A DNA stretch of 52,862 bases from a bacterium (GCA_035454885.1 DATIGE010000016.1:1-52862), one strand, 5' to 3'. Counted from the stretch's first letter, positions 16,672 to 25,705 are shown. Numbers and translations are program-made. The notes: generated by a model from the letters alone, not told the origin.

Positions 16672-19600
16672 ATGAAATATACTCTCCCTAGGATGGAAAA
16701 GGGCCAATTCATCGATTCGAAATACGCGATCCACTCCGTTTTGGGTGCCGGGAGTTTCAGCGAGGTCTTCGTCGTCGACGGGCCGGGAGGACGGTCCGCC
16801 TTGAAGCTCCTCCGAAAGTCCTTGAGCGGGGGGCCTTCCGGGGAGGCGGTCGAAGATTTCAAGCACGAGTTCTCCATCTTAAAGGACCTGAACCACCCCA
16901 ACATCTGCCGGATCCTGGACTTCGGCTTCGACCCAAGGCTCAAGCAGTACTATTACACCACCGAGCTCGTGGAGGGGAGGGACCTATTCGAGGCGACGGA
17001 GGGCAAGTCCGTCGACGAGATTCTCGAACTCTTCGTCCAGGCCCTCAGGGCCTTCAACTACCTTCATTCCTATAAGGTCCATCACTTCGACGTGAAGGCG
17101 GCGAACGTGTTGGTGACCAAGGGCGGACAAATCAAGGTCATCGACTTTGGACTGGCCTCCATCGATCCACGGGGGAAGATGATCGGGACGCCCTCCTACA
17201 TGGCCCCCGAGATCATTGCGAAGGAAAGGCCGGACGCCCGGTCCGATCTCTATTCCCTGGGCGTCCTCTTCTATTCCTGCTTCACGCGTAAAAATCCCTT
17301 CCGCGGCAATTCTGTGCCAGAGACCTTGAAGAGACAGCAGACCGTGATCGCTCCTCCGGCCTCCTCCTCGAGGTCGGAAATCCCGGACTACGTGGACCGC
17401 ATCCTGGCCAAACTGCTGGAAAAGAATCCCGCCAACCGCACCCAGAGGGCCGAGGAGGCCCTCCGCGAGATCAATTTTTATTCCCCCAAAAAGTTCGCGA
17501 TGGAGACGCGCGAGACCCTGCTCTCGTATTTACCGGAAGAGGGGCGGCTGATCGGACGGAAGGGGGTCGGGGAGGCCTTCGATCGGGTCTTTGATCGGGT
17601 CTTCGACCCCGCTTCGCCGGACACGATGGGCTTTCTCATGCTCTTGGGAGAGGCCGGCATGGGCAAGAGCCGCCTCTTGAAGGATTTCAAATACGAGGCG
17701 CAGCTCAAGGGTGTTTCGGTCGAATCGGCCTCGGTCCGGAATCCCGAAGAAATCTCGGTTTGGCTGGATATGTTCCGGCGCCAGGCCACCGAGGGCCGCC
17801 CCACCGTTTTCCTCCTCGACGACATCGACCACTGGAAAGAGAACGACGAAGGCTTTCAGCAATTCCGCGGAGCGCTCGCGCGCCTGATCTTCGGCGATGC
17901 CTCCGGAGATTGGAGCGATCGGTTGCCGATGCTCTTCGCCGGCGCCGCCTCCTCCCGCGACTCTCTTCCGGCGGCGTTCTGGGAGGTCCTGCCGAAGGAC
18001 AAATGGGAAACCCTCGATTTGGGGCCTTTCACGACCCAGGAGCTGAGGGAATACATCTCGTCCCTGACCGGCCTCGAGGACCCGCCGGCGGACCTCCTGA
18101 TCGGTCTTGAGTCGCGCACGAGCGGAAACCCGCTGCTCGTGACGGAGCTCCTGCGCTCCCTGATCGAGAGCGGCGCCCTCTTCGACGCGGGTGGCCGCTG
18201 GAAAAAGACGACGTTCGAGGACCTGGGCGTGGACTTTTCCAATGCCCGTTTTTCCAGTGTGCTCGAGGAGCTCCTCTACGCGCGCTATGAAAAACTTCCT
18301 GGCGGGCTCAAGAAGGCGCTGGAAGTCATGGCCGTCGGCGGGCGTCTGCGGGCCGGCGAGATCACGAAGATGGCGGAGATCGAGGATCCGGCGCCTCTCC
18401 TGGAGATCCTCCTTTCGCGTGACTTGGTCGCCCGCGAAGAGCCCGGAGGGCGTTACCATCTCAAGAACGCGACACTCGCCGAGCTCATCGTCGAAAAACT
18501 GCCCGAAGACCGCCGGCGTTTTCTCAATGACCAGGCGGCCTCCCTCCATCCGGAGGGCTCCGAAACGAAACTCTTCCACGAAATCCGGGGGAGCGACCTC
18601 AACAGGGCGTACACGCTCTGTCTGGAAGCCGCCGAGCGGCGATTGCAGGAAGCGCACGGACGCGAGGCGGCCGAATTGTTCCGCTTCGCCCTGGCCCTGC
18701 CCGTTCGGCGATCGACGTCGCAAAACATCGAGCTACTTCTGAAGCTCGGCGAATCCTGCATGCTGGGGCTGGATTATGCGACGGCTCTGGAAACCTTCGG
18801 GCGCGTCGAGAAGGCCCTTTCGGAGGTCAAGAATCCCCTGGATAACGTCAACGACCGCGTCGACGCCCTGCTCAAGATCGGCGGCGTCTACCTGAAAATG
18901 GGGGAAATCGAAAAGGCCCGCGGGTCCCTGGAGTCGGCGCTCACGCTCCTCCGGTACCTCAAGGGCGATCTTGTCCGGGAACTCGTCGCCGAGAACTACC
19001 GCGGCGCGATCCTGCTCCAGGAGGGAAGGCTCGAGGAAGCCCGCCAAAGTTTTGAAAAGACGCGTCTCCGCTGGGAAAAGGAGCTTGCTCCCGAGGAGCG
19101 CCCGCGAGTGACCAACAACGACCTGGGCGTCGTCTATCTCCTGACGCAGCAATACTCGCAGGCGATGAAACAATTCCAGGCCGATCTTGAGGCCCATCGC
19201 GGTCTCGGTGACCGTCTCCTGTTGACGCGGACGCATTATCACCTGGGAGAAGCCTGTTTGGGACTCAAGGATTTCGCCGCGGCGGTCGAGCACTACCAGC
19301 TCGCAGCGAACCTCGCGCAGGAGCTCAAGAACACGGAGTTTCTCCTCCGCGCCTACAACGGTCTGGGCAACGCCTTTAATCTCATGGACCGGCCCGACGA
19401 GGCCGTCCGCTTCTACGAGCGCGGACTCGACCTCTGCGAGCGCACCGGCGACTTGCGGAGTCACGCGGGAATCCTGGTCAACATCGGCATCATTGAGGCG
19501 GCCCAGGGCCATTATGAGAAATCACTCCGCCACTTGGATCCCGCCGTCGCCTTTCTCAGGTCGCTGAAAACGAGGTTCGCCATCGACCGCCAGGTCTTGG

Positions 19601-21384
19601 TGCGCGCCCTCCTCGAGCAGGGGGACGTCTATCTCAAACAGAAGGATTGGAAACCCTCCGAGGACGCACTGCGTGAGGCGCTCCGGGTCTCCGAAGAAGG
19701 CGAGGGCGCGCAATCGCTCCGCTTTTGGGTTCTTTTGACTCTCGCCCAGCTTCTGCGCGGGAAGGGCGATGAGTCGGGCTTCCACAAACTCTTGCCCGAG
19801 CTCCGCAAATCGGCCCAATCGCAGGATGAGATCGAGCGAGTCGCGGCGCTGGTGCCGGCGCCGGCGGAGGGTTCCGACAAGACCGTCGTCCGGTCGTCGC
19901 CCCCCGTCTCCCAACCGTCAATCCACGCCCCTCAACCTGTTTCCGATGCCTCCCTCCCTCCGAGCCTGCGAGGCCGGCTCCTCGAGATTCACCGGGCCGT
20001 GAGCGCGGGAGAGGACCTCTCCCAGGTCTTCCATAAGGTTGTGAAGCTCGCGATCGAGGTCGCGGAGATGGAGGAGAGTGCGCTCCAGGAGCCATCCGCG
20101 AAGGAGGTGCAGAGCAAGCTCTCGGAGATGTCCTCCAAACTTGAGCAGTTCGAGAGCCTGATCCACGCGACGACCCGTCGCGATACGAAATACGAATACG
20201 GCGCCATCGTTGCGCGCTCCAAGCCCATGCTCGAGATCTTCCGCCTGCTCGACAAGATCACGGATACGGACCTGACGGCCTTCGTCCACGGCGAATCCGG
20301 CACCGGCAAGGAACTCATCGCCCGCGCCCTGCACGAAAACAGCGGGCGGTCCAAGAGCCGGTTCCTCGCCGTCAACTGCGGCGCGATCCCAGCCAACCTC
20401 ATGGAGAGCGAGCTCTTCGGCTACAAGGCCGGCGCCTTCACCGGCGCGAACCGCGATAAAAAGGGCCTTTTCGAAGAGGCCGACGGAGGGACTCTTTTTC
20501 TGGACGAAGTCGCCGAGCTCGCGCACGAGCTTCAGGCCAAACTCCTTCGCGTCGTGCAGGAAGGGGAGTACTACCGCCTGGGCGACAACCGCCCGCTCAA
20601 GGCGGACGTGCGGATCGTGTCGGCCTCGAACAAGGACATCGAAAAGCTCTCCAAGGAGGGCAAGTTCCGCGAAGACCTCTATTACCGGCTCTGCCAGATC
20701 CGGATCGACCTGCCGGCCCTGCGGGAACGCCGCGAGGACATCCCGCTTTTGATCGATGCCTTCGTCCGCCAGGAGGCCGGAAAGCCGCTCAAGATCTCCT
20801 CGCGACTTTTGAAGGCGATGCTCGAGTACGACTGGCCCGGCAACATCCGGGAGTTGGAGAACGTTGTGAAGGTGGCGGTGGCCTTGGCGGAGAACGAGGT
20901 GATCGACGCCAAGTTGGTCCCGTCCAATTACGGCCTGGCGAAATACCTCTTGGCGATGAAGTCTTCCGCTCGGACCGGCGAAGCCGGATCCTCGCTTAAG
21001 TCGGGGAGAGATCCTGCTCTCTCCGCGACACCCCTCATCGATACCAGGAACCATTACGATCCCTCCAAGGGCTGGTACGACTATGAAAGGATCATCCTGG
21101 CCCAAGCCTATCGCTTAAACGGCTTCAATGCGAAGGAGACCGCATCCATGCTGGGTCTCGCGCCGGCGACCGTCTACAAGAAGGTCCGGGAGACCGGTTT
21201 GGCCGACAAGAACCACGCTCTTTATTCCGAGAATTTCCACTATGACCGCGAACGGAAGCTCGAGGACTACCTCAAACCCGTCTTCCGCGCCGCCCTCACC
21301 TACGCCGGCGACAAACCGTACACCGCCATCGCCAATCTGAAGGTCAGCCAGGGTTATTTCTATAAGGTGATGAAGGGGACGTAG
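16672..21384 (+). CDS. Ser/Thr kinase - ATPase - TPR - sigma54 activator fusion
   Basis: A 1570-residue regulator. (1) Residues 19-270: a eukaryotic-type Ser/Thr kinase with glycine loop GAGSFSEV (25-32), Lys45, catalytic HFDVKAAN (Asp140; Phe replaces the usual Arg), DFG (158-160) and APE (178-180). (2) About 290-620: a STAND-like ATPase with Walker A GEAGMGKS (326-333) and Walker B FLLDDID. (3) About 640-1100: tetratricopeptide repeats. (4) About 1176-1420: a sigma54-interaction AAA+ domain with Walker A GESGTGKE (1207-1214), intact GAFTGA (1254-1259) and LFLDE. (5) A Fis-type helix-turn-helix (about 1484-1508) and a C-terminal tail resembling a second HTH (about 1547-1570). It should couple a signal to sigma54-dependent transcription. 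Start at 16672 or 16693; no clear ribosome site. Confidence 0.93.
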   Translation: MKYTLPRMEKGQFIDSKYAIHSVLGAGSFSEVFVVDGPGGRSALKLLRKSLSGGPSGEAVEDFKHEFSILKDLNHPNICRILDFGFDPRLKQYYYTTELVEGRDLFEATEGKSVDEILELFVQALRAFNYLHSYKVHHFDVKAANVLVTKGGQIKVIDFGLASIDPRGKMIGTPSYMAPEIIAKERPDARSDLYSLGVLFYSCFTRKNPFRGNSVPETLKRQQTVIAPPASSSRSEIPDYVDRILAKLLEKNPANRTQRAEEALREINFYSPKKFAMETRETLLSYLPEEGRLIGRKGVGEAFDRVFDRVFDPASPDTMGFLMLLGEAGMGKSRLLKDFKYEAQLKGVSVESASVRNPEEISVWLDMFRRQATEGRPTVFLLDDIDHWKENDEGFQQFRGALARLIFGDASGDWSDRLPMLFAGAASSRDSLPAAFWEVLPKDKWETLDLGPFTTQELREYISSLTGLEDPPADLLIGLESRTSGNPLLVTELLRSLIESGALFDAGGRWKKTTFEDLGVDFSNARFSSVLEELLYARYEKLPGGLKKALEVMAVGGRLRAGEITKMAEIEDPAPLLEILLSRDLVAREEPGGRYHLKNATLAELIVEKLPEDRRRFLNDQAASLHPEGSETKLFHEIRGSDLNRAYTLCLEAAERRLQEAHGREAAELFRFALALPVRRSTSQNIELLLKLGESCMLGLDYATALETFGRVEKALSEVKNPLDNVNDRVDALLKIGGVYLKMGEIEKARGSLESALTLLRYLKGDLVRELVAENYRGAILLQEGRLEEARQSFEKTRLRWEKELAPEERPRVTNNDLGVVYLLTQQYSQAMKQFQADLEAHRGLGDRLLLTRTHYHLGEACLGLKDFAAAVEHYQLAANLAQELKNTEFLLRAYNGLGNAFNLMDRPDEAVRFYERGLDLCERTGDLRSHAGILVNIGIIEAAQGHYEKSLRHLDPAVAFLRSLKTRFAIDRQVLVRALLEQGDVYLKQKDWKPSEDALREALRVSEEGEGAQSLRFWVLLTLAQLLRGKGDESGFHKLLPELRKSAQSQDEIERVAALVPAPAEGSDKTVVRSSPPVSQPSIHAPQPVSDASLPPSLRGRLLEIHRAVSAGEDLSQVFHKVVKLAIEVAEMEESALQEPSAKEVQSKLSEMSSKLEQFESLIHATTRRDTKYEYGAIVARSKPMLEIFRLLDKITDTDLTAFVHGESGTGKELIARALHENSGRSKSRFLAVNCGAIPANLMESELFGYKAGAFTGANRDKKGLFEEADGGTLFLDEVAELAHELQAKLLRVVQEGEYYRLGDNRPLKADVRIVSASNKDIEKLSKEGKFREDLYYRLCQIRIDLPALRERREDIPLLIDAFVRQEAGKPLKISSRLLKAMLEYDWPGNIRELENVVKVAVALAENEVIDAKLVPSNYGLAKYLLAMKSSARTGEAGSSLKSGRDPALSATPLIDTRNHYDPSKGWYDYERIILAQAYRLNGFNAKETASMLGLAPATVYKKVRETGLADKNHALYSENFHYDRERKLEDYLKPVFRAALTYAGDKPYTAIANLKVSQGYFYKVMKGT

Positions 21385-21402
21385 GGGGGTGACCCCGTCC
21401 CC
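21375..21402. repeat. GC-rich hairpin between convergent genes
   Basis: GGGGACG (21375-21381) pairs with CGTCCCC (21396-21402), and an inner GGGG-TGA-CCCC stem stacks inside. The kinase gene stop codon lies within it and the stop of the convergent gene at 21404 follows at once. There is no T-run, so it resembles a REP-type 3' end hairpin more than a classical terminator. Confidence 0.55.
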
Positions 21403-21403
21403 A

Positions 21404-21907
21404 CTAGAATCGTTCCTTGCGCGACCACCAGAGCAGGCCCAATCCGATGGGGAGGATGGCGAGCGTCAGTGTGCCCGGGACCTTGCCGACGGGGGATTGA
21501 GGCAGAGGGACGGCCGTGTGGTTCAGGAACTGATCCATCGTCCCCACCAGCGTGTAGCGATCGCCGAGGGCGATGGGGATCGCGGCCGAGGCGGCCAGCA
21601 GGGCGATCATGAGCAGAATGGGATAGGCCTTGTGGATCTTGGCCGTCTCGAACTTCATGGCGAAGCCGGCGGCGTAGGCGACGAAGTAGAGGATGAAGAT
21701 ATAGGCGATCATCCACCCGGGTATATCGGCGTCCCGGGTGAAGTAATTGAACATCCAGTCGGGAGCGAGGCGGTAGGAGTAATAAACGAGCCCTGAAAAG
21801 AGGGCGACGACGAGCTTTCCCGAGAGATAGGCCCGCGTAAGGAACACGCTCTGCGTCGGCGTGCCCTTGACCCCGTACCCGAATAAGAAGCCGATGAGCA
21901 AGAGCAC
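21404..21907 (-). CDS. Integral membrane protein of unknown function
   Basis: A 167-residue membrane protein with about five hydrophobic segments (LLLIGFLFGYG, LVVALFSGLVYYSY, MIAYIFILYFVAYAAGF, ILLMIALLAASAAIPIAL, GTLTLAILPIGLGLLWW). No family recognised. The GTG at 21907 is the first standard start. However, the frame is open back to 21934, where an ATT codon follows AAAGGGGGCG; starting there would give MPTFIIDWPVLLLIGFLFGY, a natural-looking N-terminus, so a rare ATT start is possible. Its promoter side carries the REP-like copy at 21949-21973. Confidence 0.65.
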   Translation of the reverse strand: MLLLIGFLFGYGVKGTPTQSVFLTRAYLSGKLVVALFSGLVYYSYRLAPDWMFNYFTRDADIPGWMIAYIFILYFVAYAAGFAMKFETAKIHKAYPILLMIALLAASAAIPIALGDRYTLVGTMDQFLNHTAVPLPQSPVGKVPGTLTLAILPIGLGLLWWSRKERF

Positions 21908-21948
21908 CGGCCAATCAATGATAAATGTTGGAATCGCCCCCTTTCAGA

Positions 21949-21973
21949 GGGCGAACACAAGGTTCGCCCCTAC
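21949..21973. repeat. REP-like palindrome, single copy (family A)
   Basis: GGGCGAACACAAGGTTCGCC followed by CCTAC. It is nearly identical to the right half of the paired element at 10971-11029 and contains the short palindrome GGCGAAC...GTTCGCC. It lies between two genes on the minus strand, right after the SDR gene (stop at 21984) and before the membrane protein gene. Confidence 0.75.
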
Positions 21974-21983
21974 ATGGCGGGCC

Positions 21984-23033
21984 TTATAACCCGAAATTCT
22001 CCCGATACCAAGGCAATGTTGCCTCGAGCCCCTTCTCGAACTCCGGATATTCGAACTGGAATCCCGTGCTTTTCAGCTTGGAGTTGTCGCAGACGTAGTC
22101 GACGCCGAAGTACTTGATGCTGTCCCTCTCGAACTTGGGCGGGCGCCCGCCGAAGATCTTCCACCGGAGTTTGCCCAACGCCGCAACGATCTGGAGGTTG
22201 AACCGCACGAGCCCCAACGGCATCGTCGGCAGCGCCTTGAAGGGCTTTCCGGTCAGTCGCGCCATCATCCGAAAGTATTCGACCGTCGTCGTCTTGCTAT
22301 TGTCGTTGAGGTTATAGGACTCCCCGTCCGTCTGGGGGTGTTCCGCGAGAAAGAGGGCGGCCCGGCAGACGTCCCGCACGTGCACGGTCGGGATGCGGAA
22401 CGTGAAATTCCTCGGAATCATCAGCTTCTTCATTGCCAGGGCGTCATGGATCATCTGTCCGCCGCCGTAAACCGCGCGCGGGCCGTAGACCGTCGTCGGG
22501 CGCATGGCCGAAAACCGCATTCCGTGCTGTTTGCAGAAGTCACGGACGAGGCACTCCTGCTCCCACTTGCTCTTGAGGTAGTTGTTTTGGGGCTCGATCG
22601 ACGATTTTTCGGTGATGGGCAGATCCGCCGGTCCGCGCGGAAATCGGTAAACCCCGCCCGCCGCCCAAAGGACCATCTTCTTGAAGCTGGGGACCTTCTG
22701 GAGCAACTCCAAGAGGTGGCGCGTCCCCTCGACGTTGACGCGGTAGAGGATGTCCCAGGGCGCCGAATAGCTGAAGATGGCGGCGATGTGGAAGACGTAC
22801 TCGACGTCATGCAGGATTTTTTCCAAGGTCTCGCGATTCGTGACGTCCGCCGGGATGAACTCGACGCCGCGCTTCTTGAGCACGCTCGGAAACCGGCCTG
22901 TCTTGATGTCGTCGTGGTCGTAGCTCTGGGCGAGGTCGGTCGCCCGGATCGTGTGCCCGGCCTCCGCCAGCACGTCCACCATGTGCGTGCCCATGAACCC
23001 GCAAGCTCCGGTGACGAGGCTGACTGGTGGCAT
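21984..23033 (-). CDS. NAD(P)-dependent epimerase/dehydratase (extended SDR)
   Basis: A 349-residue extended short-chain dehydrogenase/reductase. The N-terminal Rossmann motif is VTGACGFMG, then ATD for the cofactor ribose, ADVTN, and VFHIAAI. The catalytic Tyr-x-x-x-Lys is in NNYLKSKWEQE near residue 160. The C-terminal part (FRIPTVHVRDVCRAALFLAEHP) is typical of sugar-nucleotide epimerases and 3-beta-hydroxysteroid-dehydrogenase-like enzymes. A GGAGG lies seven bases before the start. It is 22 bp downstream of the hydrolase gene on the same strand and likely in its operon. Substrate unknown. Confidence 0.87.
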   Translation of the reverse strand: MPPVSLVTGACGFMGTHMVDVLAEAGHTIRATDLAQSYDHDDIKTGRFPSVLKKRGVEFIPADVTNRETLEKILHDVEYVFHIAAIFSYSAPWDILYRVNVEGTRHLLELLQKVPSFKKMVLWAAGGVYRFPRGPADLPITEKSSIEPQNNYLKSKWEQECLVRDFCKQHGMRFSAMRPTTVYGPRAVYGGGQMIHDALAMKKLMIPRNFTFRIPTVHVRDVCRAALFLAEHPQTDGESYNLNDNSKTTTVEYFRMMARLTGKPFKALPTMPLGLVRFNLQIVAALGKLRWKIFGGRPPKFERDSIKYFGVDYVCDNSKLKSTGFQFEYPEFEKGLEATLPWYRENFGL

Positions 23034-23055
23034 CGGGACCTCCGTAATAGGGAAC

Positions 23056-24075
23056 CTACTTCTGCTCCTGCTCCTGCATCCACTGCGCGATCACCGGAAA
23101 CACCTCGCGCGGGGCGTTTTTCCCCAGCACCAGGTCCATGTGGCCGTATTCCGTCCGGCAGCCGGATTCGCGCGAGAATACCCGAAAGCGTTTTTTTTGG
23201 GAACTCATCTCTCGAAAGGCCAGGTGGACGTCCGGATAGGCGGTGAGGCCGTCGACGGACCCCGCGCAAACGAGAAAGGGGGCGCGGATGGACTTGAGAT
23301 GGTCGCGATAACTGAAGGAATGGTCGAGGCTGCGAAAATGGTTGGTCCGGTACCAGTCGTGGAGCTGCAGGAAAAGGGCCGAGGAAACGTTCTCCACCGC
23401 CTTTTCAAGGCCCGTCTCCAGGACCTCCAAATCCACGTTGTCGGCGGCGTAGAAGAAGTTGTCCTCCAGGGGCGAAAGCCAGCGCGCGAACGGGACGCCC
23501 GCCTGGGCCAAGACCTTCATCGGCACGCAGGGCATCCTCTTGACCAGAGGGTCCACCTTGAGGAGGAATTTGATCAAGCCGATCTTGGACGAGGCGCTGA
23601 CGGCGGCGCCGAGCGTCGTTCCGCTGGCGCAGACGGCGTCGCCCAGGGTCTCGATCGCGGCATAGACGAGGGTGCCCCCCAGGCTGTGTCCCACCCAATG
23701 GAGTTTTTTGTGCTTCGTCTTCTTTTGGATGTGATGGACGACGGCCGGCAGGTCTTTGAAGACGTAGTCGTCGAAGGTCCAATCCGTCCTGAGCGCGGTC
23801 ATGGCGTTGGAGATCCAGCCGCGCTTACGGCTCCGCCCCGCGCCGCGGAGTTCCACGATCCAGGTGTCGAACCCGCGCGCATGCAGATTTTTTGCGAGGG
23901 AATAATGCGGGTTCGGAAAGTCGACGTCGAACCGGTTCGTCCCCAGGCCGTGAACGAGAAGGACGGGATGAAATTTTGACCGCGCCGGATAATGGTAGGT
24001 CGCCAATTTCCAGCCGTCCGGGGCGTCCACGTACTCCATCACCGCATTTTGCCGTCCCGCGTCGGAGCTTTTCAT
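23056..24075 (-). CDS. Alpha/beta hydrolase
   Basis: A 339-residue alpha/beta-hydrolase, possibly starting instead at the ATG at 24039. Visible elements: HGLGTNRFD forming the oxyanion hole, nucleophile elbow WVGHSLGGT, an acid residue in AGSVDGLTAYPD, and His in YGHMDLVLG, giving a complete Ser-Asp-His triad. A long cap region lies between the nucleophile and the acid. No signal peptide is seen. Such enzymes cleave esters or lipids; the neighbouring SDR enzymes (21984-23033 and divergent 24100-25101) hint at a shared lipid-like or polyketide-like substrate, which is inference only. Confidence 0.85.
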   Translation of the reverse strand: MKSSDAGRQNAVMEYVDAPDGWKLATYHYPARSKFHPVLLVHGLGTNRFDVDFPNPHYSLAKNLHARGFDTWIVELRGAGRSRKRGWISNAMTALRTDWTFDDYVFKDLPAVVHHIQKKTKHKKLHWVGHSLGGTLVYAAIETLGDAVCASGTTLGAAVSASSKIGLIKFLLKVDPLVKRMPCVPMKVLAQAGVPFARWLSPLEDNFFYAADNVDLEVLETGLEKAVENVSSALFLQLHDWYRTNHFRSLDHSFSYRDHLKSIRAPFLVCAGSVDGLTAYPDVHLAFREMSSQKKRFRVFSRESGCRTEYGHMDLVLGKNAPREVFPVIAQWMQEQEQK

Positions 24076-24099
24076 TTCACGGATCCCCTCGAATGAGAT

Positions 24100-25101
24100 A
24101 TGAGACTACTTAATATGCGCGCCTTCGTCACCGGGGCCAATGGATTTTTGGGGAGCCATTTGGTCGACCGTTTGCTGGAACGCGGCGACGAAGTCCACGT
24201 GCTCGTGCGCAAGACCTCCGATCTCCAATGGCTCCTCGGAAAAGACGTCCAGTTTCATTACGGCGACGTGTCCGGCGACGGCAAGGGGTTACGTGAAGGG
24301 CTGGAAGCTGCCGAAGTCCTCTTCCACGTCGCCGGTATCCTCCGGGCGAACCGGCCTCAAACCTACTACGAAGTGAACGCCCAGGGCACGGCGAATCTCC
24401 TCCAGACCTGTCTCGAGGCGCGTCCGGACATCCGGCGGGTCGTCGTCGTCACGAGCCTTGCCGCCCACGGACCCAATCCCGGCGACGGGATGGCGCGCGA
24501 GGACGATGAGTGCCATCCCATCGGCGATTACGGAAAGAGCAAGCGGGACGAGGAGTTGATCGCCTTGAAATACGGCGATCGTCTGCCCATCACGATCGTC
24601 CGCCCTCCCGCCATCTATGGACCGCGCGACGACCAGATCCTCGCCTTTTTCCGGATGGTGCGGCGCGGCCTCGCCCTTCTTCCGGGCAATGGCAAGGGGA
24701 TTCTCAACATGACGCACGTGCAGGACGTCGTCAGCGGCATGCTGCTCGCCGCGGAGCACCCGAAGGCGGCCGGGGAAATCTTCTTTATCGGGGACGACAA
24801 GAACCACACCTGGGAGGAGGCCGCGGAGGCGATCGCCGGGGCGCTGGAGCGGAAGGCGTTAAAGCTGCGCGTACCCGGGGCTTTTGTCTATTTGGTCTGT
24901 GGCGCGGCGGAGGCGCTGGGAAGGCTTGCGCGAAGGACCTTCGCGCTCAACCTTGCCTATGCGAAGAATTTTCTTCAGCGCAATTGGGCGATGGACGTTT
25001 CGAAAGCGGTGCGTCTGTTGGGTTACCGGCCGGCATTTTCGCTCGCCGCCGGCGCGAAGGACGCCGCGCAATGGTATGTTGAGGAGGGTTGGCTCAAATA
25101 G
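24100..25101 (+). CDS. NAD-dependent epimerase/dehydratase (extended SDR)
   Basis: A 333-residue extended SDR with nucleotide-binding motif VTGANGFLG, VLVRKTSD, YGDVSGD, FHVAGI and the catalytic Tyr-x-x-x-Lys in IGDYGKSKRDEE. The C-terminal NMTHVQDVVSGMLLAAEHP resembles the substrate side of 3-beta-hydroxysteroid dehydrogenase/dihydroflavonol-reductase-like members. Two starts are possible, 24100 and 24115. It is divergent from the hydrolase with only 24 bp between start codons (60 bp if the hydrolase begins at 24039), so the promoters must overlap. Confidence 0.86.
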   Translation: MRLLNMRAFVTGANGFLGSHLVDRLLERGDEVHVLVRKTSDLQWLLGKDVQFHYGDVSGDGKGLREGLEAAEVLFHVAGILRANRPQTYYEVNAQGTANLLQTCLEARPDIRRVVVVTSLAAHGPNPGDGMAREDDECHPIGDYGKSKRDEELIALKYGDRLPITIVRPPAIYGPRDDQILAFFRMVRRGLALLPGNGKGILNMTHVQDVVSGMLLAAEHPKAAGEIFFIGDDKNHTWEEAAEAIAGALERKALKLRVPGAFVYLVCGAAEALGRLARRTFALNLAYAKNFLQRNWAMDVSKAVRLLGYRPAFSLAAGAKDAAQWYVEEGWLK

Positions 25102-25179
25102 TCCGAAATAAGTCGCAACCTTTTGTCGTCGATTCCGAATCAGGCGGTGCAGGGCAGGGCAAACGGACAGGGGGGCAAC

Positions 25180-25533
25180 GTGGAAAGACGAAAGTTTCCA
25201 CGCCAGGACGTGCGGGGCACGCCGTTAAAGGCGACGCTGGTCCTTAGTGGGGGATCGCTACTCAACAGGAATTCCTTCAACGCGGTGGAAATAGAAACGC
25301 ATCCCATCGACCTCAGCCGGGGCGGGATGTCGCTTTCACTGGGCCTCGACACCGTCTGGGCCACCTTCTACCCGGAACGGGAAGTGGACCTTCATTTGGA
25401 CTGCGGAGGTGATTCCGGCTCCCACGTTCGCGCCCGCGTCGTGCGTATCGAGGCCGGCGACCAGGTGTTGGGACTGGAGTTTGTCTCTCCTTTGGGAGAT
25501 GAGTCCCCCTTTCTTCAACCTTTGCTCAACTGA
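25180..25533 (+). CDS. PilZ-domain protein (c-di-GMP effector)
   Basis: A 117-residue protein from the GTG at 25180, preceded by AGGGGGG; the frame is open to a TTG at 25123 that has no ribosome site. It begins ERRKFPRQDVR, the RxxxR loop that grips cyclic di-GMP, and continues to IDLSRGGMSLSL, the D/NxSxxG motif, so both binding motifs are intact. The rest forms the small PilZ barrel (VRARVVRIEAGDQVLGLEFV). A stand-alone PilZ protein typically relays c-di-GMP levels to motility, secretion or exopolysaccharide machinery; the partner is not evident here. Confidence 0.85.
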   Translation: MERRKFPRQDVRGTPLKATLVLSGGSLLNRNSFNAVEIETHPIDLSRGGMSLSLGLDTVWATFYPEREVDLHLDCGGDSGSHVRARVVRIEAGDQVLGLEFVSPLGDESPFLQPLLN

Positions 25534-25621
25534 CGTCTTGTCAAACCGGCTCTGATCGCGTTACGAAGCCCTCTACACCCTACGGGTGCGATTCAGTCAT
25601 TTAATCATTGAGGTGTGAAAC

Positions 25622-25705
25622 GTGTACAAGAAAACCAAGATGGCCCGCCGGAAGCGCCGCAAGAAGGCGGGCAAGAAGATCCGCAGCCTCCGTTACCGCG
25701 GTTAA
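25622..25705 (+). CDS. 27-residue basic protein, bS22/AURKAIP1-like candidate
   Basis: A tiny gene starting GTG at 25622 with GAGGTG seven bases upstream: YKKTKMARRKRRKKAGKK then IRSLRYRG. More than half of the residues are Lys or Arg. The KKxxxMxRxKRRK...R pattern resembles the very short basic proteins of the bS22/AURKAIP1-COX24 group that sit on the small ribosomal subunit, but the sequence is too short for certainty. Its TAA overlaps the ATG of the endonuclease V gene (TAATG), so translation of the two is coupled. A longer frame of endonuclease V (GTG at 25615) covers this gene and is rejected in its favour. Confidence 0.6.
   Translation: MYKKTKMARRKRRKKAGKKIRSLRYRG

Noticed and set aside
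21984-25101. OleBCD-type olefin biosynthesis cluster (SDR plus alpha/beta hydrolase)
   Set aside because: No OleA thiolase or OleC ligase is present and the SDRs are generic epimerase-like, so a specific pathway is not supported.
25561-25621. tRNA or terminator after the PilZ gene
   Set aside because: Only a CACCC-TAC-GGGTG stem is present, with no T-run and no cloverleaf.
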